Positions 19,346-28,377 of a DNA stretch of 64,000 nucleotides are shown here, piece after piece. The stretch is taken from the NCBI RefSeq assembly GCF_002327185.1, contig NZ_CP018624.1:620001-684000 (forward strand), given 5' to 3'. Made by a program: the position numbers and the translations under genes. Numbering within the stretch: the first letter of the stretch is position 1; each line of letters starts with the position of its first letter. This DNA comes from Clostridium chauvoei. Lineage in GTDB: Bacteria > Bacillota > Clostridia > Clostridiales > Clostridiaceae. The notes under the pieces are model-generated. The model did no database searches, was not told where the DNA came from, and saw nothing but the letters and a program-made list of their open reading frames with translations.

Positions 19346-21892
19346 GTGAATTTACAAGAAATAAGAAATTTTCTTAAAGAATTATTTTTAAAGCCATTAG
19401 ATAATGGTAAGAAACGTCATATTGTATTTTGGTATGATGAAAATGAAGATTTTATAGATGAAATAGATAGTTTTGATTTGGAAGGGATAAAGGTTATTAA
19501 ATTAACTGAAAACAATGCCTTCTGGATAAAACATTATATAGAAAAAGAAGACGAAACAAGTAATATATTAATATATTCGAATATGAAAAAACCAAATCCA
19601 CAAGAAGATTGGCTTTATGATATCTTTTCTTATAGCCAAGAATTCTCTACTGATAGAGCAACAGTTATAATGAGAGAATTAAAAGTAATTGATTCATTAC
19701 TAAAGCCAGAGTTTGAAACCTATAATGTATTCTTTAAAAATAAAGAAAGAATATCAGGATTTAAAAATTTAAGTATTCAAGATTATACAAAAGAAAAAGT
19801 TCATATAGGTGTTCTTGCTGTATTAACTAAGGTTAAAGTAATGGATATTGAAGAAATAATTAAGGCTATTATTAAAGATTATTTAGATGGAAGTAATAAA
19901 ATATATGAAGCTATAAAGAAATTTGGTAATGTAGATGCATTATGGGATTTACTTGAGAAGTATTTTGGGTATTCATTTGAAGAAAAAAGCATAGAGAGAT
20001 TTATGGCTATGCTATTAGTAACTAATATGAATGAAAATATTAAGTTTGAATTCCCTAAAGCGTATACAACATATATTTCTACAAAGGTTAGAAACTGTTT
20101 AGTTTTCATAAATCATTTTATGGATAACATTAAAGATAGTGATTATTATGATAAGATGCAAGAATTAATTGCAGGAAAACTAAAAATAACACAGTTATTA
20201 GAAAAAAGGGATACTGATGAATTTATAAAATGTGAAGTTTTTGAAGATGTTGATAAAATAATTTTAACTAGAATAACAAATCTCTTAAAAGATGGTGTAG
20301 AAGAATATGATAAGTATTTATCTATTTTAGCATCAAGAAGAACATTACATTATTATAAGCAGTATAAAAGTGAATACAAGGCTATAAAATGGGCTATAAA
20401 CTTATTAAATAAGAAGAAGTCATTAAATTCAATGATACAAACAGAAGGCTCATTTGATATGGTTAAGTCTTATACAAAAGATTATTACTATATAGATAAG
20501 GCATATAGAAAGTTCTATTATCATTATGATAAGTGTCAATGGAAAGAAGAATTAACAGATTTAAGAGATACTATTGAAAATACATATAATAACTGGTATT
20601 TACAAGAGTTATCAATTAAGTGGAATGATTCAATTAGAAGTTTAAATTCTTGGAGAATAGAAGGGTTAAAACAACAAGATAAATTCTACAGAGAAAATAT
20701 TATGTATAAAGGAAAAGAGAGAACTTTTGTAATAATATCTGATGGATTAAGATATGAAAGTGCAGAAGAGTTAAACACTTTACTTACAAATGAAAGAAAA
20801 GGTAAAAGCCAGTTAGATTTTATGCAAGGGGTATTACCTTCATATACAAAGTTAGGAATGGCATCTCTTTTACCTAATAAAACTATTGAAATCAATGATA
20901 AATATGATGTTATAGTTAATGGAATAAATAGTAATGGCACAGATAATAGAGACTCTATTTTAAAAATGGAAAATGAAAAATCTTTAGCAATTACTTATGA
21001 TAAAGTTATGGATATGAGAGATGCTGAAATAAGAAAAGCATTTGTAGGCTTAGAAGTAGTTTATATTTATCATAATACTATAGATGCAAGGGGAGATCAT
21101 GCTTCAACAGAAAGAGAAGTGTTTGGTGCTACAGACGAAGCCTTTAAAGAAATAATTGCTTTAGTAAATAAGTTAGTTAATAGAGTAAGTGCAGCAAGTA
21201 TAATTATTACAGCAGATCATGGATATCTCTATAAAAGAAGTGCTATGGAAGAAAGCAATAAAATATCAGGCATTAAACTTGATGATGGTGAAGATAGCAG
21301 AAGATTTTTATTAACATCTAAAGATGAAGATGTTGAAGGTACAATAACATTTAGCATGGATTATTTATTAGGAGATGGTACTAATAAATATGTTATAACT
21401 CCAAAGGGTACTTCAAGGTTTAAAGTTCAAGGAGCAGGTGCTAACTATGTTCATGGTGGAGCAATGTTACAAGAAATTGTAGTACCAGTTATAAGATTTA
21501 AGAATGACAGAAGTACATCATCAGTTAATGATATAAGAAAGGTTAAAGTATCTTTAACAAGTATAAATAGAAAGGTAACTAATCCGATAACATTCTTAGA
21601 ATTCTTCCAAGACGAAAAACTACAGGATAAAGTAATCGGGAAGAAAATAAGAACTTATTTTGAAGATGAAGAAGGAAATAAGATATCAAATATTAAAACT
21701 ATAATAGCAGATTCAAGATCAGAGAATCCAACTGACAGAACTTATAGAATTGAGTTTGTTTTAGAAAGTAAATCGTATGATAAAACTAAGCAATATTTCT
21801 TAGTTATGGAAGATGAAGAAGATGCAAATGGTGAATATGAGAGAATACCATTTAATATTGATATAGCAATAGTAGATGATTTTGGTTTTTAA
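19346..21892 (+). CDS. pglZ: BREX-1 alkaline-phosphatase-fold protein PglZ
   Basis: An 848-residue member of the PglZ family, the hallmark BREX gene. Seen: the PglZ domain starts at VIISDGLRYESAEEL (D466) and includes the metal-site motif ITADHGYLYKR (D624, H625), both typical of the alkaline-phosphatase fold. The N-terminal 450 residues are helical. GTG start with AGAGGTGATT upstream. It is required for BREX; recent work on the family suggests nuclease activity. Its end faces a convergent, broken gene across a shared hairpin. Confidence 0.94.
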   Translation: MNLQEIRNFLKELFLKPLDNGKKRHIVFWYDENEDFIDEIDSFDLEGIKVIKLTENNAFWIKHYIEKEDETSNILIYSNMKKPNPQEDWLYDIFSYSQEFSTDRATVIMRELKVIDSLLKPEFETYNVFFKNKERISGFKNLSIQDYTKEKVHIGVLAVLTKVKVMDIEEIIKAIIKDYLDGSNKIYEAIKKFGNVDALWDLLEKYFGYSFEEKSIERFMAMLLVTNMNENIKFEFPKAYTTYISTKVRNCLVFINHFMDNIKDSDYYDKMQELIAGKLKITQLLEKRDTDEFIKCEVFEDVDKIILTRITNLLKDGVEEYDKYLSILASRRTLHYYKQYKSEYKAIKWAINLLNKKKSLNSMIQTEGSFDMVKSYTKDYYYIDKAYRKFYYHYDKCQWKEELTDLRDTIENTYNNWYLQELSIKWNDSIRSLNSWRIEGLKQQDKFYRENIMYKGKERTFVIISDGLRYESAEELNTLLTNERKGKSQLDFMQGVLPSYTKLGMASLLPNKTIEINDKYDVIVNGINSNGTDNRDSILKMENEKSLAITYDKVMDMRDAEIRKAFVGLEVVYIYHNTIDARGDHASTEREVFGATDEAFKEIIALVNKLVNRVSAASIIITADHGYLYKRSAMEESNKISGIKLDDGEDSRRFLLTSKDEDVEGTITFSMDYLLGDGTNKYVITPKGTSRFKVQGAGANYVHGGAMLQEIVVPVIRFKNDRSTSSVNDIRKVKVSLTSINRKVTNPITFLEFFQDEKLQDKVIGKKIRTYFEDEEGNKISNIKTIIADSRSENPTDRTYRIEFVLESKSYDKTKQYFLVMEDEEDANGEYERIPFNIDIAIVDDFGF

Positions 21893-21900
21893 GGTTAAGT

Positions 21901-21925
21901 AGGAGCATGTCAATGCTCCTTATTT
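21901..21925. terminator. Bidirectional hairpin between pglZ and the opposite-strand gene
   Basis: AGGAGCAT-GTCA-ATGCTCCT is a perfect 8-bp stem followed by TATTT, 8 bases behind the pglZ stop. Confidence 0.65.
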
Positions 21926-22655
21926 AGAAATATCTAATAATTCTTTAAGTATAATTTCAGATTTTTCAGAAGTAAGTGAAAAATCTGAAATTATAAGAGC
22001 AGTTATATTACTTAAAAAGAATAAGAAAAAGGTATATCATTATCTAGATAATATAAATCTATTGGAGTTATGGTACGTGATATAGTTTTATCTTTAAGTT
22101 CTTCCGCTGTTATAATAATATCTTTCTTTTCGGTAGTATTCCAAAGAGGTGGCATTTTAAAGTGTACCGTACTAAAATCTATTTTTTTGAATTGGTGTAT
22201 AGATAAACTTTATTATCAAATTTACCAAGTTCATTTAACCAGATATAAGGTATATAATTGCATGTTAAACTTCTTAGTTGTAGTATTTTTGGATTTGATA
22301 CTTTTTTTAGTATTTTTATAAACAAATTAGCATCGAGTGTGGGAAGATATTCTGACTTTAGTTTTAGAAAAATTTTATAAGAATTCAGAATAATAGATAC
22401 CTTCAAATTTTCTATGTCGGCACTTGTTTTTGGAGTACCACTAGACTTGAAGAATTCTGAATAAGATTTATATGAGCAGGACTGCTTAGGTTTATGGGAA
22501 AAGTTAGTTTTTTCATTAGAATTTATTGCTTTAACAATTAACTTTTTTCCGCAAAAAGGACAAAAAACAGCAGGGTAGATTCCGTTAAGTTTAGATTCTA
22601 TACAGTAGTCTTCAATATTAACAATATGATTATTAGAATTTATACAGTAAAACAT
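21920..22655 (-). pseudogene. Frameshifted CoiA-like zinc-knuckle protein gene
   Basis: The intact first part (158 codons) has an N-terminal zinc knuckle (FCPFCGKKL ... FSHKP ... C) as found at the start of CoiA-like competence/nuclease proteins. The frame stops after a run of seven A (minus strand; 22182-22188 on the plus strand). One extra base there continues into about 56 clean codons (DFSTVHFKMPPLWNTTEKK ... DIPFSYSF). One extra base in a later T5 run (near 21967) continues to SNITALIISDF ... LLDISK and a TAA at 21920-21922. The restored protein is about 245 residues. Two homopolymer losses could be decay, sequencing error or slippage control. It is the only opposite-strand gene inside the BREX locus. 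Confidence 0.72.
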
Positions 22656-22732
22656 TTAATTACCTTAGAAATTAATATCATAATATAGTATTCTAAATAT
22701 TATTTAAATAGAACTATGGATGGAGGGATAGC

Positions 22733-24763
22733 ATGAATGAGTTAAGTATGAAACTTAATCAGCATTTTGCTGGTAAGGTTGTTAGAAAAGATTTAACACA
22801 AAAGTTAAAGCAAGGTGCTAATGTACCTATATATGTACTTGAATATCTTTTGGGAATGTATTGTGCTACTGATGATGAAGATAGTATTAATGCAGGAGTA
22901 GAAAGAGTTAAAAACATATTAGCAGATAACTTTGTTAGACCAGATGAAGCAGAAAAGATTAAGTCTAAAATTAGAGAAATGAGTAGGTATACTGTTATAG
23001 ATAAATTAACAGTTAAACTTAATGAAAAAAAGGATATATATGTAGCAGAGTTTTCAAACTTAGGCTTAAAAAATGTTGAGATAAGCGCTAACTATGTTAA
23101 AGAGTATGAAAAACTTTTAGGTGGAGGAATATGGTGTATTGTAAAACTGCAATACTTTTATGAAGATGGAGTAATAGATCAAAATCCGTTTATTATAGAT
23201 TCTGTTACACCTATTCAAATGCCTAATATGGATATGGATGAATTAGTAGAAGGCAGAAAGCAGTTTAGTAAAGAAGAGTGGATAGATATACTTATTAGAA
23301 GTATAGGAATGGAGCCAACACAACTTGAAAATAAGGTTAAATGGCATATGCTTTTAAGAATGGTGCCTCTATGTGAAAATAACTATAATATGTGTGAATT
23401 AGGACCGAGGGGAACTGGTAAATCACATTTATATAAAGAAATATCACCAAACTCAATATTAGTTTCAGGTGGTCAAACTACAGTAGCGAATTTATTTTAT
23501 AATATGTCTCAAAGAAAAATTGGACTTGTAGGAATGTGGGATACAGTAGCCTTTGATGAAGTTGCAGGGATAACATTTAAAGATAAAGATGGAATACAAA
23601 TAATGAAGGACTATATGGCATCAGGTTCTTTTGCAAGAGGGAAAGAAGAAAAGGCGGCATCTGCTTCTATGGTTTTTGTAGGTAATATAAATCAAAGTGT
23701 AGATGTGCTTTTAAAAACATCACACCTTTTTGAACCATTCCCAGAGGCTATGGCTTATGATAGTGCCTTCTTTGATAGAATGCATTATTATTTACCAGGA
23801 TGGGAGGTTCCTAAAATGAGACCAGAACTTATTACTAATAGTTTTGGATTTATAACAGACTATTTGGCTGAATACTTAAGAACAATGAGAAAAAGAACTT
23901 TTGGAGATACTATTGATAAGTTCTTTAAATTAGGAAACAACTTAAATCAAAGAGATGTTATTGCTGTAAGAAAAACAGTATCAGGGTTAGTAAAATTACT
24001 TTATCCTCATGGTGAATATTCAAAAGAGGATATAGAAGAGATATTAAGATATGCTTTAGTTGGGCGTAGAAGAGTTAAGGAACAATTAAAGAAAATAGGG
24101 GGAATGGAATTCTACGATGTACATTTTTCTTATATAGACAATGAGACAATGGAAGAAGATTTTATATCAGTACCAGAACAAGGTAGTGGATCATTAATAC
24201 CAGAAGGTGATTCAAAAGCAGGTCATGTCTATACTATTGGTTTAGGTGATTCTGGAATGATAGGTGTATATAAATTAGAAGTAGAAGTTGTTGGAGGAAC
24301 AGGTAAGTTTGAAAAGACTGGACTTGGATACGATAGAGAGGCTAAGGAAAGTATAGAGACGGCATTTAGATATTTTAAGGCTAATAGCAGAAATATTAGC
24401 GCTTCAATATCAACAACTAACAAGGATTACTTAATGCATATACAAGACGTTAATGGGGTAGGAATGACTTCTAGCCTATCACTAGCAGCAATAATAGCAA
24501 TGTGTTCAGGTGCATTAAATAAACCAGTACAAAGTCAATTGGCTGTATTAGGTTCTGTAAGTATAGGTGGAACAATTAATAAGGTGGAAGATTTGGCTAA
24601 TACATTACAAGTATGTTTTGATGCAGGAGCAAAGAAAATATTATTACCAATGGTAAATGCAGCAGATATACCATTAGTACCACCAGAACTATTTGCTAAG
24701 TTCCAAATAATGTTTTACAGTGGCGCAGAAGATGCCGTATTTAAAGCATTAGGAGTTCAATAA
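22733..24763 (+). CDS. brxL: BREX system Lon-protease-like protein BrxL
   Basis: A 676-residue AAA+ protein with a C-terminal Lon-like S16 domain. Seen: Walker A G224-P-R-G-T-G-K-S231, Walker B-like WDTVAFDEVAG, and a Lon-type end with a candidate serine at S580/S581 (GMTSSLSLA) and lysines in FDAGAKKILLP. BrxL defines type 1 BREX; characterised BrxL forms barrels on DNA. TGGAGGGATA precedes the ATG. It is separated from pglZ by the opposite-strand broken gene, so it may have its own promoter in 22656-22732. Confidence 0.95.
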   Translation: MNELSMKLNQHFAGKVVRKDLTQKLKQGANVPIYVLEYLLGMYCATDDEDSINAGVERVKNILADNFVRPDEAEKIKSKIREMSRYTVIDKLTVKLNEKKDIYVAEFSNLGLKNVEISANYVKEYEKLLGGGIWCIVKLQYFYEDGVIDQNPFIIDSVTPIQMPNMDMDELVEGRKQFSKEEWIDILIRSIGMEPTQLENKVKWHMLLRMVPLCENNYNMCELGPRGTGKSHLYKEISPNSILVSGGQTTVANLFYNMSQRKIGLVGMWDTVAFDEVAGITFKDKDGIQIMKDYMASGSFARGKEEKAASASMVFVGNINQSVDVLLKTSHLFEPFPEAMAYDSAFFDRMHYYLPGWEVPKMRPELITNSFGFITDYLAEYLRTMRKRTFGDTIDKFFKLGNNLNQRDVIAVRKTVSGLVKLLYPHGEYSKEDIEEILRYALVGRRRVKEQLKKIGGMEFYDVHFSYIDNETMEEDFISVPEQGSGSLIPEGDSKAGHVYTIGLGDSGMIGVYKLEVEVVGGTGKFEKTGLGYDREAKESIETAFRYFKANSRNISASISTTNKDYLMHIQDVNGVGMTSSLSLAAIIAMCSGALNKPVQSQLAVLGSVSIGGTINKVEDLANTLQVCFDAGAKKILLPMVNAADIPLVPPELFAKFQIMFYSGAEDAVFKALGVQ

Positions 24764-24772
24764 AATAAAAAG

Positions 24773-24810
24773 ACATAGGATAAATAAGTTTTATACTTTA
24801 TATCCTATGT
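24773..24810 (+). other. Hairpin between brxL and the motif-sharing gene pair
   Basis: ACATAGGATA pairs perfectly with TATCCTATGT across an 18-base loop. It is followed by TGAGC, not a T run, so it is a weak terminator or a processing/stability element. Confidence 0.5.
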
Positions 24811-24851
24811 TGAGCAAAAGTTATAAAAAGAATATAAGAGAGGTTAAAAGT

Positions 24852-25043
24852 ATGGAACAAAATATAATTGAGATATTAAAAATTATTGTACCATTTGTTG
24901 GAACAGTTTTGGTAGGGATTTTTGTTTTTACTAGTAAAAACAAAAATAGTATTAAAAATAAAAAATCAAATAATATTAATAATAGCACCAATACTAATGT
25001 TCAAGGAAATAATTATGGGATAAATAATAAAATAGATAAGTAA
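24852..25043 (+). CDS. Small single-TM protein with C-terminal N/S/Q-rich motif
   Basis: 63 residues from the ATG at 24852, which has GAGAGG 8 bases upstream; an in-frame ATG at 24807 lies in the hairpin and has no ribosome binding site. Seen: one hydrophobic helix at about residues 5-28, then a basic stretch (KNKNSIKNKK) and a polar motif at 36-57. That motif is 16/22 identical to residues 13-34 of the next protein (NKxSNNIxNSxNTNxQxNN[YF]GI). Not a known family to me. The layout (membrane helix, then signalling-like motif) suggests a membrane effector or anchor recruited by the downstream protein (inference). Confidence 0.68.
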   Translation: MEQNIIEILKIIVPFVGTVLVGIFVFTSKNKNSIKNKKSNNINNSTNTNVQGNNYGINNKIDK

Positions 25044-25053
25044 GAGAGGATAT

Positions 25054-25083
25054 ATGGGGTTAAAAGAATTTTTGAAAATATGA
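25054..25083 (+). CDS. Possible 9-codon coupling leader, or true N-terminus lost to a frameshift
   Basis: ATG at 25054, closely behind GAGAGGA, reads MGLKEFLKI and stops in TGA at 25081, overlapping the next ATG (ATGA). It either couples translation or, if one base is missing near 25078, is the real start of the large protein (MGLKEFLKNMTGRLK). Confidence 0.35.
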   Translation: MGLKEFLKI

Positions 25084-28000
25084 CAGGTAGATTAAAAACA
25101 TCTACTCAAATTAAGAATAAAGAATCTAATAATATAGTTAATTCTCCAAATACAAATAGTCAAGCAAATAATTTTGGAATTGAAACTGTTCATGGAGATA
25201 AAATAACTCAATTTAATACTTTTAATGTATTGGTAAATAGTGAAACTATAGGACAAGAACTTGGAAGTGTGGATTTAGAAGTTGATATAAAGAGAATAAA
25301 AGAAATACCGAATTATTCATATAGTTTAAAGGCAATTGAAGAATATAATAAATTATTAATAGTCCATTATCCAAAGCACATAAGTAATGATGATTATATA
25401 AAAATATTAATAAATATATGTTATATCTATATTAATAGAAATGAACTAGATAATATTTATGAATTTATAGTTAAATTAGATGAAGTATGTAGCGATGTAA
25501 ACAAAGATGTTATAAAGGTTAAAAGTTTAATTTTGTTTAATAGTCAAAAGTATGCGTTAGCATTAGATATGATGAATAAATTAGAATGGACTATAGAAGA
25601 TAAATTTGAGTATGTATTATATAACTCATTAAAATGTCTTAATAATTTAATTACATATAAAGAATTTAAAGATATAGTATTACTGAAAGACTTAATTGAA
25701 AAAAATACATATCATCTTGTAGCAATTGTGGCTAGAAGTTTAAATGAATATGAAGATATGGAGATGTATTCATATAAGGCTTTTGATAATAATAACGATA
25801 TGCATTCTAAATTTCAGTATGCTCATAGTTTATATGATTATGCAATTAAGGATTCTATATATGAAAATAAAGTTTTACACGATAAAATTAATTATAAATA
25901 TTTAGTGAATACAAAATTATTATGTGAAGAAGTACTATCATTATCACATCAAGAAAGAGATATGAAATTATATAAAGATTGTATGATGTTATATGTAAAT
26001 ACATTATCATTGCTTGGAAAGATAAATGAAGCAATGGAAAGTTTGAAAAGTATAAAATTTGTAGAAGATAATGATGAACTTTTAAATTATGAAGAAAAAT
26101 TAAAAGTTTTAAGTGGTCAACAGGATGATGGAAAGAATATTTTAAGTGAATCAGATATATTTTTAAAAGATATACTTAAATTATGGGAAGAAGAGAAATA
26201 TAGTGAGACTATCTTGAAAATTGAATCAGTATGTTGGAGTAAATACAGGAGCAATATTAATATACATTGTGTTTTATTAGAATGTTACATAGAAAATAAA
26301 GACTATTCTAATTTTATTAATCATTTACGTAGACTAGATATAATTGAGATTGAATCGAATTTATTGATAAAAGTTCAAGGTAAATATTATATATCAAAAG
26401 GGGATTATGAAAAGGCTGAAAGTTATTTGTGGCAAAGTATAACAAAATATAAGGACCCAGATTCATATTGTTGGTTATTAAATTTATATGATAAGCGAGG
26501 AGACGTAGAAAAATTTCAAGAATTAATTGAAAGAATATTAAGTCAAGATAAATTTGTATTAGAAATAGAATATACAAGGGTATATAATTGTTACTTTAGA
26601 TTTTTATTTAAAAATAATTTATATTATAGAGCCTTAGAGGTCTTAAATAATTATTGTAATCAGGATAGATTGGGTAATGAACAATACATTAAAGCAAGTA
26701 TAAATATATTTTCTAGTTTCGGAAGATATTTTGATTCAGCATTAGAATTAGAGAAATTATATACTATTGATAATAATTATGAAACATTATTTAATGCTGC
26801 AAATGAATATTTTAGGTGTAATGAACTTGATAAGAGTTTGAATATATTGAATAAATTAGAAAAAAGCAACGTGAAATTTTTAGAAAAAGTATATATTATG
26901 AAAAGTAATATTTACATATTGAAAAATAATTTAAATGATGCTTATGAATATGCGGAAAAAGCAAAACAATTAGTTATTGATATACCACGTTCAGACGTTC
27001 ATAATTTTTTTGTAGGTAGAAGTTTAAGGTGCAATAAGATAGATAATGGAGTAATTCATATAAATGAATTTAGGCAAGCGTATCCAAAGGTAGATGATTG
27101 GTTTAAGTGTTTTAATAGTATAGATGTTGATGAAGATGGAAATGAGGAACTTTCAGAAGAAATTAAATCATTTTTTAAAGAACAATCACAAGGATTTAAT
27201 GCTTTATTAGAAATGTTGAGAGAAGGACAAGTAGGAATGTCTCTTGTATCTAAATATAAAGGTTATACTATAAATGAACTCATTAGATGGAAAGATATTT
27301 ATAATATAAAAGTTAATATTAATAGTGGAAATATTGATGAAATGTCAAATGAAATTAATAATATTTCAGAAACTATTGTTTTGGATGTATTTACATTGTA
27401 TATACTATCTGATATTAAGTGTCTTGAGTTGCTTAGGGAGTTTAATGATATAAGAATATGTAATTCTACAATAGAATATTTAAATTATGTACTTTTGAAA
27501 GAGGAAGATGAAAAAGTAAGAGAGATACTTGTATTTATTGAAAATGAAATTAATATTAGAGTAATACCATTCAATAATAACTGCATAAATGATTTTGAAC
27601 CTGAATTTAGGAAGGGTATAGATGATTTTATATTAGATTCAATTTTATATGCAAGAGATAATAATTTTAGTTATTGTTATGGCGAAGTATTTATAAAGCA
27701 AGTGTGTAGCGTTATAGGTACAAATAGTATAAGTTTAGTTTCGTTAATTAGGAAGTTAGGTGAAATTAAAGGATTTAAAGCGATAAGTAAGTTGATAAAT
27801 GGTAATTATACATTTATCAATTTTACATTTAAGGATATGTATTATCTTGCAAGAGAAAGTAATTTTACTAAAGATAATAGTTTAGATAACTTTTTTAAGA
27901 TTAGTAAGGGTGGGGATATCTCTACATTTATAGGACAATACATAATGTTCATTTTGTCTATATACTATTTAAACAGAGACTCATTTGATTTGTATTTTAA

Positions 28001-28346
28001 TATATATATAAAGGCTATGGAATCATTATATAAAAAATCAAATTATTATTTGTTTATAAACACTGATATTGCTAATAAATTTTATGGAAATTGGAAATCA
28101 GTAAATAAAGATTTATACTTAATTGGTAATGAGGAATATATGAAGGGAAGAGTTATGAGATTGTCTGCGGAGATGGCTATAAATGCTATATTTAGTCATT
28201 TTGAAAATGAAGAAGAAATTAAGTATTATTATGAGTTAAGCACTAATATTGCAGACAATGAATTGATTTATAATGCACTTATTAACGAAGATTTGAAAGA
28301 ATTAAAAAATAAAGATAAGATTAAAGAAATACTAAAAAATTTATAA
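25080..28346 (+). CDS. Large helical-repeat (TPR-like) protein with possible C-terminal PIN-like domain
   Basis: A 1088-residue protein not assigned to a named family here. Seen: N-terminal N/S/Q-rich motif at residues 13-34 shared with the preceding small TM protein; about 650 residues of TPR-like helical repeats (for example YYISKGDYEKAESYLWQSI); and a region at 765-890 that reads like a degenerate PIN nuclease: IVLDVFTLYIL (D769), STIEYL (E799), IDDFILDSILYARDNN (D848/D849/D853) and CYGEVFIKQV (E869, where Asp is usual). A further 200 helical residues follow. Its ATG has only a weak ribosome binding site and overlaps a 9-codon leader. It probably acts as a sensor or scaffold in defence (inference from place and layout). 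Confidence 0.6.
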   Translation: MTGRLKTSTQIKNKESNNIVNSPNTNSQANNFGIETVHGDKITQFNTFNVLVNSETIGQELGSVDLEVDIKRIKEIPNYSYSLKAIEEYNKLLIVHYPKHISNDDYIKILINICYIYINRNELDNIYEFIVKLDEVCSDVNKDVIKVKSLILFNSQKYALALDMMNKLEWTIEDKFEYVLYNSLKCLNNLITYKEFKDIVLLKDLIEKNTYHLVAIVARSLNEYEDMEMYSYKAFDNNNDMHSKFQYAHSLYDYAIKDSIYENKVLHDKINYKYLVNTKLLCEEVLSLSHQERDMKLYKDCMMLYVNTLSLLGKINEAMESLKSIKFVEDNDELLNYEEKLKVLSGQQDDGKNILSESDIFLKDILKLWEEEKYSETILKIESVCWSKYRSNINIHCVLLECYIENKDYSNFINHLRRLDIIEIESNLLIKVQGKYYISKGDYEKAESYLWQSITKYKDPDSYCWLLNLYDKRGDVEKFQELIERILSQDKFVLEIEYTRVYNCYFRFLFKNNLYYRALEVLNNYCNQDRLGNEQYIKASINIFSSFGRYFDSALELEKLYTIDNNYETLFNAANEYFRCNELDKSLNILNKLEKSNVKFLEKVYIMKSNIYILKNNLNDAYEYAEKAKQLVIDIPRSDVHNFFVGRSLRCNKIDNGVIHINEFRQAYPKVDDWFKCFNSIDVDEDGNEELSEEIKSFFKEQSQGFNALLEMLREGQVGMSLVSKYKGYTINELIRWKDIYNIKVNINSGNIDEMSNEINNISETIVLDVFTLYILSDIKCLELLREFNDIRICNSTIEYLNYVLLKEEDEKVREILVFIENEINIRVIPFNNNCINDFEPEFRKGIDDFILDSILYARDNNFSYCYGEVFIKQVCSVIGTNSISLVSLIRKLGEIKGFKAISKLINGNYTFINFTFKDMYYLARESNFTKDNSLDNFFKISKGGDISTFIGQYIMFILSIYYLNRDSFDLYFNIYIKAMESLYKKSNYYLFINTDIANKFYGNWKSVNKDLYLIGNEEYMKGRVMRLSAEMAINAIFSHFENEEEIKYYYELSTNIADNELIYNALINEDLKELKNKDKIKEILKNL

Positions 28347-28377
28347 TAAAAAGATAAATGATTGGTTGGAGGAGAAA

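Noticed and set aside
22070-22321. 83-codon plus-strand open frame between pglZ and brxL
   Set aside because: It lies opposite the CoiA-like gene, whose translation makes better sense over the same bases, and it has no ribosome binding site.
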